64,000 nt of DNA from Rhodospirillaceae bacterium (GCA_016792585.1 JAEULB010000092.1:1-64000), one strand, 5' to 3'. Shown: positions 34,926 through 45,264, counted from the stretch's first letter. A program made the numbers and translations. The notes: generated by a model from the sequence alone, not told the origin.

Positions 34926-35842
34926 TCGTCGCGCGGGTCCAGAACGTCGCGAAGGCCGTCGCCGACCAGGTTGAAGCCGAGGCTGACCACCAGGATGGCG
35001 AGGCCGGGAGCGGCGGCGAGGAACCAGCTGCCGAGCAGGTACTGACGGCCGGTCGACAGCATCGCACCCCATTCCGGCATCGGCGGCTGCGCGCCGAGGC
35101 CGAGGAAGCCCAGCGCCGCCGCGGTCAGGATGATGCCGGCCATGTTCAGGGTGACGCGGATGATCACCGAGGAGAGGCACATCGGCACCACGTGCTTGAC
35201 CACGATGCGCCAGGCCGGCGCTCCCTGGGCGCGGATCGCGGCGATGTAGTCGGACGATCGCACGGTCAGCGTCTCGGCGCGCGCCAGCCTCGCCATCGGC
35301 GGCCAGATCGTGAGCGCGATCGCGATCACGGCGTTGCGGATGCCCGGTCCGAGTGCTGCAACGAAGGCGAGTGCCAGGATCAGGCCGGGGAACGACAGGA
35401 AGATGTCGGTGATCCGCATCAGGATCGTGTCGGTCCAGCCGCCGAAATAGCCGGAGACGGTGCCGACCAGAAGGCCGACCGGGGCTGCGATGATCACGAC
35501 CAGGCAGGTGATCTGCAGCGTGATGCGCGAGCCGTAGACGACACGGCTGAAGATGTCGCGGCCGAGCTCGTCGGTGCCGAACCAGTGTGCGCCGGACGGC
35601 GGCTGCAGGCGGCGCGCGAGGTTCTGCTCGTTCATCGGGAACGGCGCGATCAGCGGTGCAAAGATCGCGACCAGCAGCAGCACCACGAGGATGGCGAGCC
35701 CGACCATGGCGAGCGGGTTCTGCGAGAAGCGGACGCAGCCGAAGTAGAGGCGCTGCAGGCTCGCCTGGGTCGGCGACTGGCTGACCTCGGCGGTCAGGTA
35801 GGCGCGGAGCCCACCCTTTCCGGGTTCGATGACGGTGGTCAT
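34922..35842 (-). CDS. Peptide-type ABC transporter permease (DppC-like)
   Basis: This 306-residue inner-membrane permease has the OppC/DppC N-terminal domain with FSQNPLAMVGLAILVV, the HWFGTDELGRDIFSRVVYGS signature, and the EAA loop region YIAAIRAQGAPAWRIVVKH. About six spans are visible. ATG 35842 is used because it overlaps the stop of the upstream permease (ATGA, 35839-35842). Confidence 0.94.
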   Translation of the reverse strand: MTTVIEPGKGGLRAYLTAEVSQSPTQASLQRLYFGCVRFSQNPLAMVGLAILVVLLLVAIFAPLIAPFPMNEQNLARRLQPPSGAHWFGTDELGRDIFSRVVYGSRITLQITCLVVIIAAPVGLLVGTVSGYFGGWTDTILMRITDIFLSFPGLILALAFVAALGPGIRNAVIAIALTIWPPMARLARAETLTVRSSDYIAAIRAQGAPAWRIVVKHVVPMCLSSVIIRVTLNMAGIILTAAALGFLGLGAQPPMPEWGAMLSTGRQYLLGSWFLAAAPGLAILVVSLGFNLVGDGLRDVLDPRDE

Positions 35843-36897
35843 TTCGTGCGCGGATCCAGGATCCTGTAGAGGAGGTCGCAGATGAGGTTGATCGTGACGA
35901 AGATGATGCCGACGATCAGCACACAGGCGAGGACCGCGTTCATGTCGCCGGCGAGAAGGCCCGCGACCAGATAGCGGCCGAAGCCGGGCCAGGCGAACAC
36001 GGTCTCGGTGACGACGGCACCTTCGAGCAGGATCGCGTAGGCGAGCGCCACGATGGTCAGCAGCTGCACCGCGATGTTGCGGAAGGCGTGCTTGCGGATG
36101 ACCTTCCACTTGGACAGGCCCTTCACCCGCGCCGCCAGGATGTATTCCTGCGAGAGCTGGGCCAGCATGAAGCTGCGCGTCAGCCGGCTGATGAAGGCGA
36201 TGGCGTTGAAGCTGAGGATGCTGGCCGGCAGCACGATGTGCGAGAAGGCGTTCTGAAAAACCTCCCATTCGCCGGCGATCAGCGCGTCGACCAGCATGAG
36301 GCCGGTCACGCGGTCGACGATGTCGATATAGAAGACGTCGAGGCGCCCGGGCCCGCCGACCCAGCCGAGCATGGCGTAGAACAGCACAAGGCCCATCAGC
36401 CCGCTCCAGAAGGTCGGGACCGAGTAGCCCAGGAGGCCGATGACGCGGGCGAAGTGGTCGATCGGGCTGCCGCGATAGACCGCGGCGAGGACGCCGATCG
36501 GCACGCCGAGACAGACGCCGATCGTGATCGCGATGGTCGCGAGCTCGATCGTCGCCGGGAACACCCGCATCAGGTCGGCGGAGACCTTGTTGCCGGTGAA
36601 AAGCGCGTTGCCGAACTCGCCGCGCAGCATGTCGGAGATGAAGAACCAGAACTGGACGTAGAGCGGCTTGTCCAGGCCCAGCTGCTTGTAGACCATGTCG
36701 TAGGTCGAGGCGTCGGCCTGCTCGCCGACGATGGCGATGACCGGGTCGATCGGCAGCATGCGCCCGATGAAGAAGGTGAGCGCGAGCAGGCCCAGCAAGG
36801 TCGCCGCCACCGACGACCCGATGCGCCAGGCGTCCCATACCCATAGCGGCAGCTTCGGCTTCGCCACGGGCTGCCGGTTGACGTCGGTCACGGCCAT
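35839..36897 (-). CDS. Peptide-type ABC transporter permease (DppB-like)
   Basis: This is a 352-residue permease with the DppB N-terminal span (LLGLLALTFFIGRMLPIDPV), the QLGLDKPLYVQFWFFISDML segment and the EAA loop YILAARVKGLSKWKVIRKHA. It is translated just upstream of the DppC-like gene with a 4-nt overlap. It begins 19 nt after the substrate-binding protein gene. Confidence 0.95.
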   Translation of the reverse strand: MAVTDVNRQPVAKPKLPLWVWDAWRIGSSVAATLLGLLALTFFIGRMLPIDPVIAIVGEQADASTYDMVYKQLGLDKPLYVQFWFFISDMLRGEFGNALFTGNKVSADLMRVFPATIELATIAITIGVCLGVPIGVLAAVYRGSPIDHFARVIGLLGYSVPTFWSGLMGLVLFYAMLGWVGGPGRLDVFYIDIVDRVTGLMLVDALIAGEWEVFQNAFSHIVLPASILSFNAIAFISRLTRSFMLAQLSQEYILAARVKGLSKWKVIRKHAFRNIAVQLLTIVALAYAILLEGAVVTETVFAWPGFGRYLVAGLLAGDMNAVLACVLIVGIIFVTINLICDLLYRILDPRTK

Positions 36898-36916
36898 GAA
36901 ACCTATCCCCCGACTG

Positions 36917-38521
36917 CTACTTGCGCGCCGACGCGTAGTCGACCTTGAACGGGCCGATCGCGAAGTCCTTCACTTCCTTGCGGATCGCGATCGGGCGCAC
37001 GGTCTGGAACATGTACGCCATCGGCCCGTTGTGGAGCATGTGCTCCTGGATCTTCTTGTATGTCGCGATCCGCTTGGCCGGATCCTTTTCCATCATCGCT
37101 TCGTCGGTCATCTTGTTGATGTTCTCGTCGAACCAGGCCGAGCGCCACGACGGGTACTGCGCCAGCTTGGACTCCAGACGGTTGTCCGGGTTGTAGGCAT
37201 GGCGCGAGATCATGCTGTGCGCGTCGGGATATCCCGCGCCCCAGCCGATCTGGCCGATCTGGAACTCGCGCGCCCGCATCTTGGTGAAGAGGTTGGCGTC
37301 CGCCATCTGCTCGAGATCGAGCTTGATGCCGGCCTTGGCGGCGTTGGCCTGGATGTGCTGAGCGACCGCCGGATTGAACTGGTTCGCCGACAGGATGTAT
37401 TTCATCGAGAAGCCGTTCGGATATCCCGCTTCCGCCAGCAGCTTCTTGGCCATGTCGATGTCGAGCTTGAAGGGCAGCCCCTCCTTCTCGTCCAGCGCAC
37501 CGAAGGCGCCGATCGGGACGAGGCTGTTACGCGCCTTGCCCAGATAGGCCATCACCGACTTCTCCAGCCCCGTGTAGTCGACGAGGTAGCGGAAGGCCTC
37601 GCGCACCTTGGGATTGGCGAGGATCGGGTCGCCCATGTTGAAGGCGAAATAGCTGAAGCCGTGCATCACAGTCTGCTCGATATGCACGTCCTTGTTCGTC
37701 GCCAGCGCCTTCAGGTCGTCGGCGCTGAGCAGCCGGCCGACGTCGATGTCGCTCTTCTCGAGCTGGAGGCGCTGCGCGCCCGACTCCGGCACGTGGCGGA
37801 TCAGGACCCGCTTCAGGCCAGGCTTCTTGCCGAAGTAGTTGTCGTTGGCTTCGAGGATCACCACGTCGTTGGCGTTCCAGGTGCGCACCCGGTACGGGCC
37901 GACGCAGTCGGACTGGGTCTTGAACCAGCCGTTGCCGTAGTCGCTCTTGCTGTCGGTGGTCTTGGCGTTCTTCTCGCCGGTCTCCTTGCTGAGCACCGAG
38001 GCGACGTTGCTGGAGAACGCCGCCGACATCACCAGGCCGACCGGATAGGGCTTGTCCATCTTGACCACGAGCGTGTGGTCGTCGGTGGCGACGAACTGCT
38101 GGTCGGCCTTCTCGGAGCTGAAGCCCCACTCCTTGAGGTTGGCGGCGTTGCCGAAGTTGAGGTGGATGGCGCGCTTCAGGGACCAGGCGGCGTCATGCGC
38201 GGTCGCGGCCTTGCCGGACGGGAACTTGAGGTCCTTGCGCATCTTGAAGGTCAGCGTCATGCCGTCGGCCGAGGTCGACCAGCTCTCGGCGAGCTGCGGC
38301 TCGATCTTGGCGACATCCTTGATGTTCGGCTGTACCAGGCGGTTGCAGACGTTGATCATGATATCGTTGCCGTTGACCTCGCCGATCTGCGCCGGGTCGA
38401 GTGTGATCAGCGCATCCAGGTTCCATGCCATGACCAAGGCGTCCTTGGGCGTCGCGGCATGCGCGGACGCGGCGGCGAGGGTAGCGGCAAGGATCAAGCT
38501 CGGGGCGAGCAGGCGACGCAT
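36917..38521 (-). CDS. ABC transporter substrate-binding protein, peptide/nickel type (family 5)
   Basis: This is a 534-residue periplasmic binding protein with a signal peptide (MRRLLAPSLILAATLAAASA, cleavage near AHA-A). The SBP_bac_5 fold is recognised by LAESWSTSADGMTLTFKMRK and KVREAFRYLVDYTGLEKSVM. It binds peptides or similar solutes for the adjacent importer; the ligand is not evident. A GGAGG ribosome site is 5 nt before the ATG, and a strong palindrome lies 25 nt upstream. It is the first gene of the operon. Confidence 0.95.
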   Translation of the reverse strand: MRRLLAPSLILAATLAAASAHAATPKDALVMAWNLDALITLDPAQIGEVNGNDIMINVCNRLVQPNIKDVAKIEPQLAESWSTSADGMTLTFKMRKDLKFPSGKAATAHDAAWSLKRAIHLNFGNAANLKEWGFSSEKADQQFVATDDHTLVVKMDKPYPVGLVMSAAFSSNVASVLSKETGEKNAKTTDSKSDYGNGWFKTQSDCVGPYRVRTWNANDVVILEANDNYFGKKPGLKRVLIRHVPESGAQRLQLEKSDIDVGRLLSADDLKALATNKDVHIEQTVMHGFSYFAFNMGDPILANPKVREAFRYLVDYTGLEKSVMAYLGKARNSLVPIGAFGALDEKEGLPFKLDIDMAKKLLAEAGYPNGFSMKYILSANQFNPAVAQHIQANAAKAGIKLDLEQMADANLFTKMRAREFQIGQIGWGAGYPDAHSMISRHAYNPDNRLESKLAQYPSWRSAWFDENINKMTDEAMMEKDPAKRIATYKKIQEHMLHNGPMAYMFQTVRPIAIRKEVKDFAIGPFKVDYASARK

Positions 38522-38545
38522 CGAAGCCTCCAGTGCTTATGGATG

Positions 38546-38566
38546 GAACTTCCCTTTGGGAAGTTC
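38546..38566. promoter_or_regulatory. Palindrome upstream of the ABC importer operon
   Basis: GAACTTCCC-TTT-GGGAAGTTC is a perfect 9-bp inverted repeat, ending 25 nt before the start codon of the substrate-binding protein. It could be an operator or an mRNA hairpin in the 5' leader. No regulator was assigned. Confidence 0.5.
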
Positions 38567-38653
38567 GCCTTAGGACCGGTCGTTGCCGGCGTGCACTGGA
38601 TAGCGTGGCCGAACGCGAGCGTCCACTCAAGGCTTGTTTAAGGGCGCTCGCCC

Positions 38654-41600
38654 CTAGCGGTTGGCCGGTTCCGGGCGCTCGTCCTCGCCTTCGAACCCGC
38701 CGAGAAACCTGACAATTCGCCGAAGGATGCCCGGCGCCAGCGCCGACAGCGGGTTGACGCTGACCTCGGGTTGCTCGAGCGGCCCGGTGATGCGGAAGTC
38801 GGCGGCGACAATGCCCTCGTTCTGACCGCCGGTGATAATCGTTCCGATGAGCGGGATGGCGCCGATCACGCGGTTCAGCGTGTAGGCCGGCACCGCCGTG
38901 CCCTCGATCTCGGCGATGTCCGTCTTGCGCTCGACCCAGCCATTGGACGTGACGCCGATCGAGCTGCCGGCGGCGAGCGCGTCCTTGAACGTGATCCGCT
39001 TCTCGGTCTGCACCAGCTTGGCGGTGAGCCGCTGGAAGCCGATGCCCGAGCCGGACAGCGTCTCGACGATGCCCGAGAACGAAGCCAGCGAGGCCAGCCG
39101 GGCTAGTGCCGGCGCCTGCACCACCTTGAAGTCGGTAATGGTCAGGTCGCCTTCGAAGGGCAGGCCCTTGCCGTCGATGTCGGCAGTGCCGTCGAGCACC
39201 AGCCGGCCGCCGACCATGTGGTTGTAGAATCCCAGCGACTTCAGCATCGCACCCGCATCAAGCGAGGTCAGATGGAAGCGGTGGCCCTTGTCGGCCGCCG
39301 ACATGTCGAGCGCGAAGCGGCCTTCCGATCCGACCCGGCCTTCGGCACCGATCCGCTGCCACACGAGGCCGTCGGATTCGAGCGAGGCCCGCACCTGGGA
39401 GAACGCGCGGTCGTCGCTGACGCGAAGCTCGGCCACCTGGATCTCGACGCCCAGCGCCGGCCCCCGCTTCTTCGGCTGCGGATCGTCGTCTTCGGCGAAC
39501 AGCGGCCGGAGATCGAGCCGGTCGCCGGCGACGCCGACGGCATAGCCTCCCTGCGGCCGGCGGCCGACGCCGACCCGGACGTCGCTGGACCCGACCTTGA
39601 GCCGGGTCAGCTCCAGGGTCTGGATGTCCGTGTCCTTGTTGAAGGTGATGCGGCCCGTGAGGTCGAGGTCGTCGGCGTTCGCCTTGAGGCCTTCGAGCGA
39701 GGTCAGGTTGGCGCGATCGAGCTTGAGGACGAAGCTCGACTTCGCCGGCTTGCCGGCGGGCTTGCGCCACGAGATCTCGTCGAAGCGGACCTTGGCCTGG
39801 GCCAGGTCCAGGCTGACGTCGATGTCGCTGGTTCCGTTCGGCCGCTGCTCGGCGATCACATGCGCGTCGATCGGCCCGCTCGCCTTCTCCAGCAGCGGCA
39901 GGTCGAGCGCCTTCCGGCCGGCGTCGTCGGCTCGGCCGGTCACCTCGAAGCGACGACGCACCTGCGGCGCATCGTCGAAGTTCTCCCGCCACTCGAAGAC
40001 CACCGGCACGCCCTGAAGGCGGCCGTCGCCCTTGACCGTCATGCCGCGGCCGTCGAGCGACAGGTTGCCCTTGGCCTCGCTGACGTTCCAGCCGCGCACG
40101 ACCTTGGGAACCGCCACGCCGCGCAGGTTCGCCGCCGCCGACAGCGCCACCTGCTCGAGCTTCAGGTTCGAGATCAGCGGGAAGGCGAAGCGGAGCCGGA
40201 TTGCCGCGTCGCCGGCGACGCCATCCATCTGGATGCCGATCTTCGAGGTGTACCCGAGCGGCTTCGAGTCGATCAGCTTGAGCGCATCCTTGACCGGACC
40301 CGACGCCACGACCTCGATCTCGGCGCGCTCGCGATCGTTGTCGAGGCCGGAGAGCGCCACGGCCGACGGCCCGACGCGGAGGCCGTCGAGCGAGCCCCCG
40401 GCGATCGCAAGATCGAAGCGCGCATCGGTGAAGGTCGCGGTGCCGCGGACCTGGCGCACCGGCGGCATCGGGTTGAGGTAGCGGACGGTCAGGTTCTCGT
40501 AGGCGATGCCGCCGGACACCGACCGGACCGAAAGATCCTTCAGGTCATTGAGCTCGCCGGTGAGCTTGATCCGCGCCTCGCGGGCGATGCCGTGGCTGAT
40601 GTTCTCGGTCACCCAGCGCCGCGCGTTGAGCGCCAGCTTCGCCGGCCAGTAGTGCTGGAGCCGATCGACCTCCATGCCCTCGACCACCGCATCGGCCTCG
40701 AGCAGCCCGCGGCCGACGAGGCCGGAGACGCGTGCCGAGGCCCGCAGCACCGGTCCGCCGAGATCGACGATGGCGCGCTCGATCTCGATCGTCTCGCCGG
40801 CGCGCTCGAAGCGGGCGCGGACCTGCGCGCCCGCAATCTGCAGGTCCTCGCGATAGAATTCCGGCAGCTCGATCGCGCCCGGGCCGGCGGCGGCTTCGAT
40901 CCGCGCCGACAGCACGCGGCCCTGGCGGTCGAGGACCGCCTGGAGGCTGCCGTCGATCGCGAGCTTGATGCGCTTCAAGTCGGGAAAGCGCGCGGCCAGG
41001 CTCGCCGGCTCGAAGCGGCTCAGCTGGAACTGGGTCTCGATCGTGCCGGCGGAGGCGAGATAGCGCCCGGCGCCGTCGATCCGGGTCTTGGATCCGCCGA
41101 TCTCGGCATTGCCTTCGACCCGGATCCTGAGCCCGTCGGCGTTACGCTCGAAGCGCAAGTCGACATCGGTCGCCCGCCACAGCATGCCCTCGGCGAGGTC
41201 GCTGACCGATAGGTCGGCGCCGGTGATGATCACGCGATCGAGGATGCCGACCCAGGCGCCCGAGCGTTTCGGCCCGGAGAGATCGTCGAGCAGCGCCGCG
41301 AGCAGCAGGCCGGAATCCCCCGTGTCGCCGCTCTCGCCGAGGCCGAGATCGATGCGGCCGTCGGCGGCGCGGTTGAGCCGGAGCCTCGGGCGCACCAGCT
41401 CGACCTCGGTCGGGCGGATCTGGCCGCGCGCGAGCTCGGTCAGGCTGAGCCGGATCGCGATGTCGGGAAGGGCGGCGACGACGCCGCCGTCGGGGGCGAT
41501 CGCCTGGACGTCGCTGGCGCGCAGGTCGACGGCGCGCTCCCACCCGGCCCAGACCAGCCGGGTCGAGCCGATCCGGGCCCTCAGCCCCTTGTCGTCGACC

Positions 41601-41746
41601 CTGAGCGCCTGCTCGAGGTGGGGGGTGAGCACATCGAGCGGGATCGGTCCCTGATTCAGCCGCCAGAACAGCAGCGCGGCCGCGATCATCAGGCCGGCGA
41701 CAAGGCCGCCCACGATCTCGATCGCCTTGATCACGACCTTGGACAT
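38654..41746 (-). CDS. AsmA/YhdP-like large periplasmic-facing protein (DUF3971 type)
   Basis: This is a 1030-residue protein with one N-terminal membrane anchor (about 9-29, IVGGLVAGLMIAAALLFWRL) and a long beta-rich body, typical of AsmA/YhdP proteins that bridge the periplasm and move or organise phospholipids. The C-terminal AsmA-like portion shows GTAVPAYTLNRVIGAIPLIG and ITGPLEQPEVSVNPLSALAP, as in YhdP. Two charged or proline-rich breaks occur (for example DDDPQPKKRGPA). It is divergent from glnE over about 75 nt. Confidence 0.85.
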   Translation of the reverse strand: MSKVVIKAIEIVGGLVAGLMIAAALLFWRLNQGPIPLDVLTPHLEQALRVDDKGLRARIGSTRLVWAGWERAVDLRASDVQAIAPDGGVVAALPDIAIRLSLTELARGQIRPTEVELVRPRLRLNRAADGRIDLGLGESGDTGDSGLLLAALLDDLSGPKRSGAWVGILDRVIITGADLSVSDLAEGMLWRATDVDLRFERNADGLRIRVEGNAEIGGSKTRIDGAGRYLASAGTIETQFQLSRFEPASLAARFPDLKRIKLAIDGSLQAVLDRQGRVLSARIEAAAGPGAIELPEFYREDLQIAGAQVRARFERAGETIEIERAIVDLGGPVLRASARVSGLVGRGLLEADAVVEGMEVDRLQHYWPAKLALNARRWVTENISHGIAREARIKLTGELNDLKDLSVRSVSGGIAYENLTVRYLNPMPPVRQVRGTATFTDARFDLAIAGGSLDGLRVGPSAVALSGLDNDRERAEIEVVASGPVKDALKLIDSKPLGYTSKIGIQMDGVAGDAAIRLRFAFPLISNLKLEQVALSAAANLRGVAVPKVVRGWNVSEAKGNLSLDGRGMTVKGDGRLQGVPVVFEWRENFDDAPQVRRRFEVTGRADDAGRKALDLPLLEKASGPIDAHVIAEQRPNGTSDIDVSLDLAQAKVRFDEISWRKPAGKPAKSSFVLKLDRANLTSLEGLKANADDLDLTGRITFNKDTDIQTLELTRLKVGSSDVRVGVGRRPQGGYAVGVAGDRLDLRPLFAEDDDPQPKKRGPALGVEIQVAELRVSDDRAFSQVRASLESDGLVWQRIGAEGRVGSEGRFALDMSAADKGHRFHLTSLDAGAMLKSLGFYNHMVGGRLVLDGTADIDGKGLPFEGDLTITDFKVVQAPALARLASLASFSGIVETLSGSGIGFQRLTAKLVQTEKRITFKDALAAGSSIGVTSNGWVERKTDIAEIEGTAVPAYTLNRVIGAIPLIGTIITGGQNEGIVAADFRITGPLEQPEVSVNPLSALAPGILRRIVRFLGGFEGEDERPEPANR

Positions 41747-41820
41747 TCTAGGACGGCACTCGCGGCTTGACGGTCACCCGACGGCTCCCGCACCTTCGCC
41801 CGCGCGGAACGCCTCCTTCG

Positions 41821-44793
41821 ATGACAAGCTTACTCCGATTCGCACCTTCCGACCTAACCCCGAGGCCGGCCGATCCGGCCCTGGCCAAGGTCGCCCGCGA
41901 CCGCTGGCTGGAGCGGGCCTCCGACCTCGACGACGAGGACCAGAGGGCCGCCGCGCTGGCATTGATCGAGGATCCCGACGCTGGTTCGCTGCTGACAACG
42001 GTCTTCGGGTCGAGCCCGTTCCTCACCGAATGTCTTCTGGCCGAGATCCCCTTCACCCTCGGCCTCGCCGAAAGCGGACCCGAGGCCGGCCTCGCCGAGG
42101 CGCTGGCATCGATTCCGCCGCTTGGGACCGAGGAAGACCAGGCGGCGCTGATGGCCGGGCTCCGCCGGGCCCGGCGGAAGGCGGCGCTGGCGATCGCGCT
42201 CGCCGACCTCGCCGGGCTCTGGCCGGTCGAGAAGGTCACGAGGGGGCTGAGCGACCTCGCCGAGGCGGCGCTGCAGGCGACCGTCGACCACCTGCTCAGG
42301 AAATTGCGCGCCAGCGGCAAGGTGCCGCTGCCGCAGACCGAGCCGCCCTCGGAGGGCGCCGGGCTGTTCGTGCTGGCGATGGGGAAGCTCGGATCGCGCG
42401 AGCTCAACTATTCGAGCGACATCGACCTGATGGTCTTCTACGACGAGACCATGCCCGGCTTCGCCGAGGTCGACGACCTGCAGCAGCGCTTCGTGCGCCT
42501 GGTGCGCGACATGGTGAAGATCCTGTCGGAGCGGACATCCGAGGGTTACGTCTTCCGCACCGACCTTCGCCTCCGCCCCGATCCGGGTGCCACCCCGGTC
42601 GCGATCTCGGTCGGCGCCGCCGAGGTCTACTACGAGAGCCTCGGCCAGAACTGGGAACGGGCGGCGATGATCAAGGGCCGCCCGGTCGCCGGCGACCTCG
42701 CCGCCGGCAAGCGCTTCCTCAAGCACCTGAAACCGTTTGTCTGGCGCAAGCATCTCGACTTCGCCGCGATCCGCGACATCCACTCGATCAAGCGCCAGAT
42801 CCATGCCGCCAAGGGCGGCGCCGACATCGCAGTCGCCGGCCACAACCTCAAGCTCGGCCGCGGCGGCATCAGAGAGATCGAGTTCTTCGCCCAGACCCAG
42901 CAGCTGATCTGGGGCGGCCGCGACCCGTCCTTGCGCGTGCGTCCGACGATCGAGGCGCTGAACGCGCTGGTGGCCTCCGATCACGTCACCCGCGAGGCCG
43001 CCGACGATCTCGCCGACGCTTATCTCACGCTCAGGACCGCCGAGCACCGTCTGCAGATGATCGCCGACGAGCAGACGCAGACGCTGCCGGCGGACGCGGC
43101 CGGGCTGGAACGGCTCGCAGCGTTCCTTGGCCATGCGAATGCCGATGCCTTCGGGACCGCGATCACCAAGGTGCTGAAGCGGGTCGAGCGCCGCTACGCG
43201 CGGCTGTTCGAGGAGGCTCCCAGCCTTTCGGGCCCCGGCAACCTGGTCTTCACCGGCACCGAGGACGATCCGGGCACGATCGAGACGCTGACCAAGCTCG
43301 GATATCGCGATGCCTCGATGGTGTGCGCCACCGTGCGCGGGTGGCACCACGGCCGCTACCGCGCGACGCGGAGCGAGCGGGCGCGCCAGATCCTGACCGA
43401 GCTGATGCCGGCCCTGCTGGGCTCACTGGCCAAGACCTCGGATGCCGACGGCGCCTTCCTTCGCTTCGATGCGTTCCTGAAGGCGCTGCCCGCCGGCGTG
43501 CAGGTCTTTTCGCTTCTGCATCAGAATCCGCGCCTGCTGGAACTCCTCTCGGAGGTGATGGGGTCGGCGCCGCATCTCGCCGAGGCGCTCGGCAATCGTC
43601 CGACCCGGCTCGAGGCGGTCCTGACCCCGGGCACGATGGCGGCACCGCCCGGCGTCGAGGCGCTGAAGGCCGAGCTCGACCGCGCGCTCGAGGACGCCGA
43701 CGGCTACGAGGCGGTGCTCGACCTCACCCGACGCTGGGCCGAGGACCGCAAGTTCGCGCTGGGCCTCCACGTGCTGTCGGGCGACAGCGACGCCGATCAG
43801 CTGGCGCCGGCGATCACCGACATCGCCGAGGCGGTCGTCGACCGGCTGACCGAGCGGACCGGACGCCTTCTCACCGAGGCGCACGGCCGCGTGCCGGATG
43901 CCGGCATGGCCGTGCTCGCCCTCGGCAAGCTCGGCAGCGGCGAGATGAACATCGGCTCCGACCTCGACATGATCTTCGTCTACGACGCGCCGGTCGATCT
44001 CGAGTCCGATGGGGCCAAGCCGCTGCAGGCGGGCCTCTACTTCGGGCGCTGGAGCCAGCGGCTGATCTCGGGCCTGACGGTGCGCACCGCCGAAGGCTCG
44101 CTCTACGAAGTCGACATGCGGCTCCGCCCGTCGGGCAACAAGGGGCCGATCGCCTCCAACCTCGACGGCTTCGTCCGCTACCAGATGACCGAGGCCTGGA
44201 CCTGGGAGCACATGGCGCTGACGAGGGCGCGTCCGATCGCGGGGCCAGCGCCGTTGAGGGAGGCCGCCGCCGCGGCTGTGAGGAGCATCCTCACCAGCCC
44301 GCGCGATTCCGACAAGCTCCTCGCCGACGTCGCCGACATGCGCCAGCGCATGGCGAAGGAGCATCCCGAGACGTCTCCCTGGAAAGTGAAGCACCGCCCC
44401 GGCGGGATGGTGGACATCGAGTTCATCGCCCAGTACCTCCAGCTTCTCCACGCCCCGAGGAATCCCGAAGTGCTCGCCGCCAACACCACCGACGCCATCG
44501 GCCGACTCGCGGATGCCGGCGCGCTGGATCGCACCGACGCCGACCGCCTGATCGAGGCGATGCGGCTCTGGCGCCGGCTACAGGGATTTCTTCGCGTCAC
44601 CACCGGCGGCGACTTCGATCCCTCGACTGCCTCGGAGGGCGTACGTCGCGCGTTGATCAAGGCGGGCGGCGCCGTCGACTTCGATGCCCTCGCGACCAAG
44701 GTCGAGACGACGGCCGCCTGGGTTCGTGGTTTCTATCGGCGGATCGTCGACGAGCCGTCCGAAGCGCTCAAGAAGAAGGAAATGACCTCATGA
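41821..44793 (+). CDS. glnE: Bifunctional glutamine synthetase adenylyltransferase / deadenylase
   Basis: GlnE adds or removes AMP on glutamine synthetase in response to PII. From ATG 41821 the protein has 990 residues with two nucleotidyltransferase domains: the removing domain near 190 (GSRELNYSSDIDLMVFYD) and the adding domain near 703 (LGSGEMNIGSDLDMIFVYD), each followed by a GlnE-type helical domain. A TTG at 41767 would extend it by 18 residues without homology. It overlaps bcp by ATGA (44790-44793). Confidence 0.95.
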   Translation: MTSLLRFAPSDLTPRPADPALAKVARDRWLERASDLDDEDQRAAALALIEDPDAGSLLTTVFGSSPFLTECLLAEIPFTLGLAESGPEAGLAEALASIPPLGTEEDQAALMAGLRRARRKAALAIALADLAGLWPVEKVTRGLSDLAEAALQATVDHLLRKLRASGKVPLPQTEPPSEGAGLFVLAMGKLGSRELNYSSDIDLMVFYDETMPGFAEVDDLQQRFVRLVRDMVKILSERTSEGYVFRTDLRLRPDPGATPVAISVGAAEVYYESLGQNWERAAMIKGRPVAGDLAAGKRFLKHLKPFVWRKHLDFAAIRDIHSIKRQIHAAKGGADIAVAGHNLKLGRGGIREIEFFAQTQQLIWGGRDPSLRVRPTIEALNALVASDHVTREAADDLADAYLTLRTAEHRLQMIADEQTQTLPADAAGLERLAAFLGHANADAFGTAITKVLKRVERRYARLFEEAPSLSGPGNLVFTGTEDDPGTIETLTKLGYRDASMVCATVRGWHHGRYRATRSERARQILTELMPALLGSLAKTSDADGAFLRFDAFLKALPAGVQVFSLLHQNPRLLELLSEVMGSAPHLAEALGNRPTRLEAVLTPGTMAAPPGVEALKAELDRALEDADGYEAVLDLTRRWAEDRKFALGLHVLSGDSDADQLAPAITDIAEAVVDRLTERTGRLLTEAHGRVPDAGMAVLALGKLGSGEMNIGSDLDMIFVYDAPVDLESDGAKPLQAGLYFGRWSQRLISGLTVRTAEGSLYEVDMRLRPSGNKGPIASNLDGFVRYQMTEAWTWEHMALTRARPIAGPAPLREAAAAAVRSILTSPRDSDKLLADVADMRQRMAKEHPETSPWKVKHRPGGMVDIEFIAQYLQLLHAPRNPEVLAANTTDAIGRLADAGALDRTDADRLIEAMRLWRRLQGFLRVTTGGDFDPSTASEGVRRALIKAGGAVDFDALATKVETTAAWVRGFYRRIVDEPSEALKKKEMTS

Positions 44794-45254
44794 CCCTCGA
44801 TGCCGGCAACAAGGCTCCCGCCGTCACTCTTCCGGTCTCAGGCGGCGGCGAGCTGGCGCTCTCCAAGCTCAAGGGAAAGCCGGTGGTGGTCTATTTCTAT
44901 CCGAAGGACAACACCTCGGGCTGCACCAAGGAGGCTCAGGACTTCCAGGCGGCGATGGCGAAGTTCAGGAAGGCCGGCGCCGAGGTGATCGGCATCTCCA
45001 AGGATACGGTCGCAAGCCACGACAAGTTCGCCGCCAAGTACGACCTTTCCTTCCCGCTGATGTCCGACACCGAAGGCAAGGCCTGCGAAGCCTTCGGCAC
45101 CTGGGTCGAGAAAAGTCTCTATGGCCGGAAGTACATGGGCATCGAGCGCGCGACCTTCCTGATCGATGCGAAGGGCGTGGTCCGCAACGTCTGGCGCAAG
45201 GTCAAGGTGCCGGGCCATGTCGATGACGTGCTTGCTGCTGTGAAGGCGCTCTAG
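44790..45254 (+). CDS. bcp: Thioredoxin-dependent thiol peroxidase (Bcp/PrxQ)
   Basis: This is a 154-residue atypical 2-Cys peroxiredoxin. The peroxidatic cysteine is in YFYPKDNTSGCTKEAQDFQA, five residues before the position where a resolving Cys would sit in some PrxQ proteins; here that position is not a Cys (CTKEAQ), so it may act as a 1-Cys type with the later Cys in GKACEAFG. It reduces peroxides with thioredoxin. The start is set by the ATGA overlap with glnE. Confidence 0.94.
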   Translation: MTLDAGNKAPAVTLPVSGGGELALSKLKGKPVVVYFYPKDNTSGCTKEAQDFQAAMAKFRKAGAEVIGISKDTVASHDKFAAKYDLSFPLMSDTEGKACEAFGTWVEKSLYGRKYMGIERATFLIDAKGVVRNVWRKVKVPGHVDDVLAAVKAL

Positions 45255-45264
45255 GGCTCGCCCG

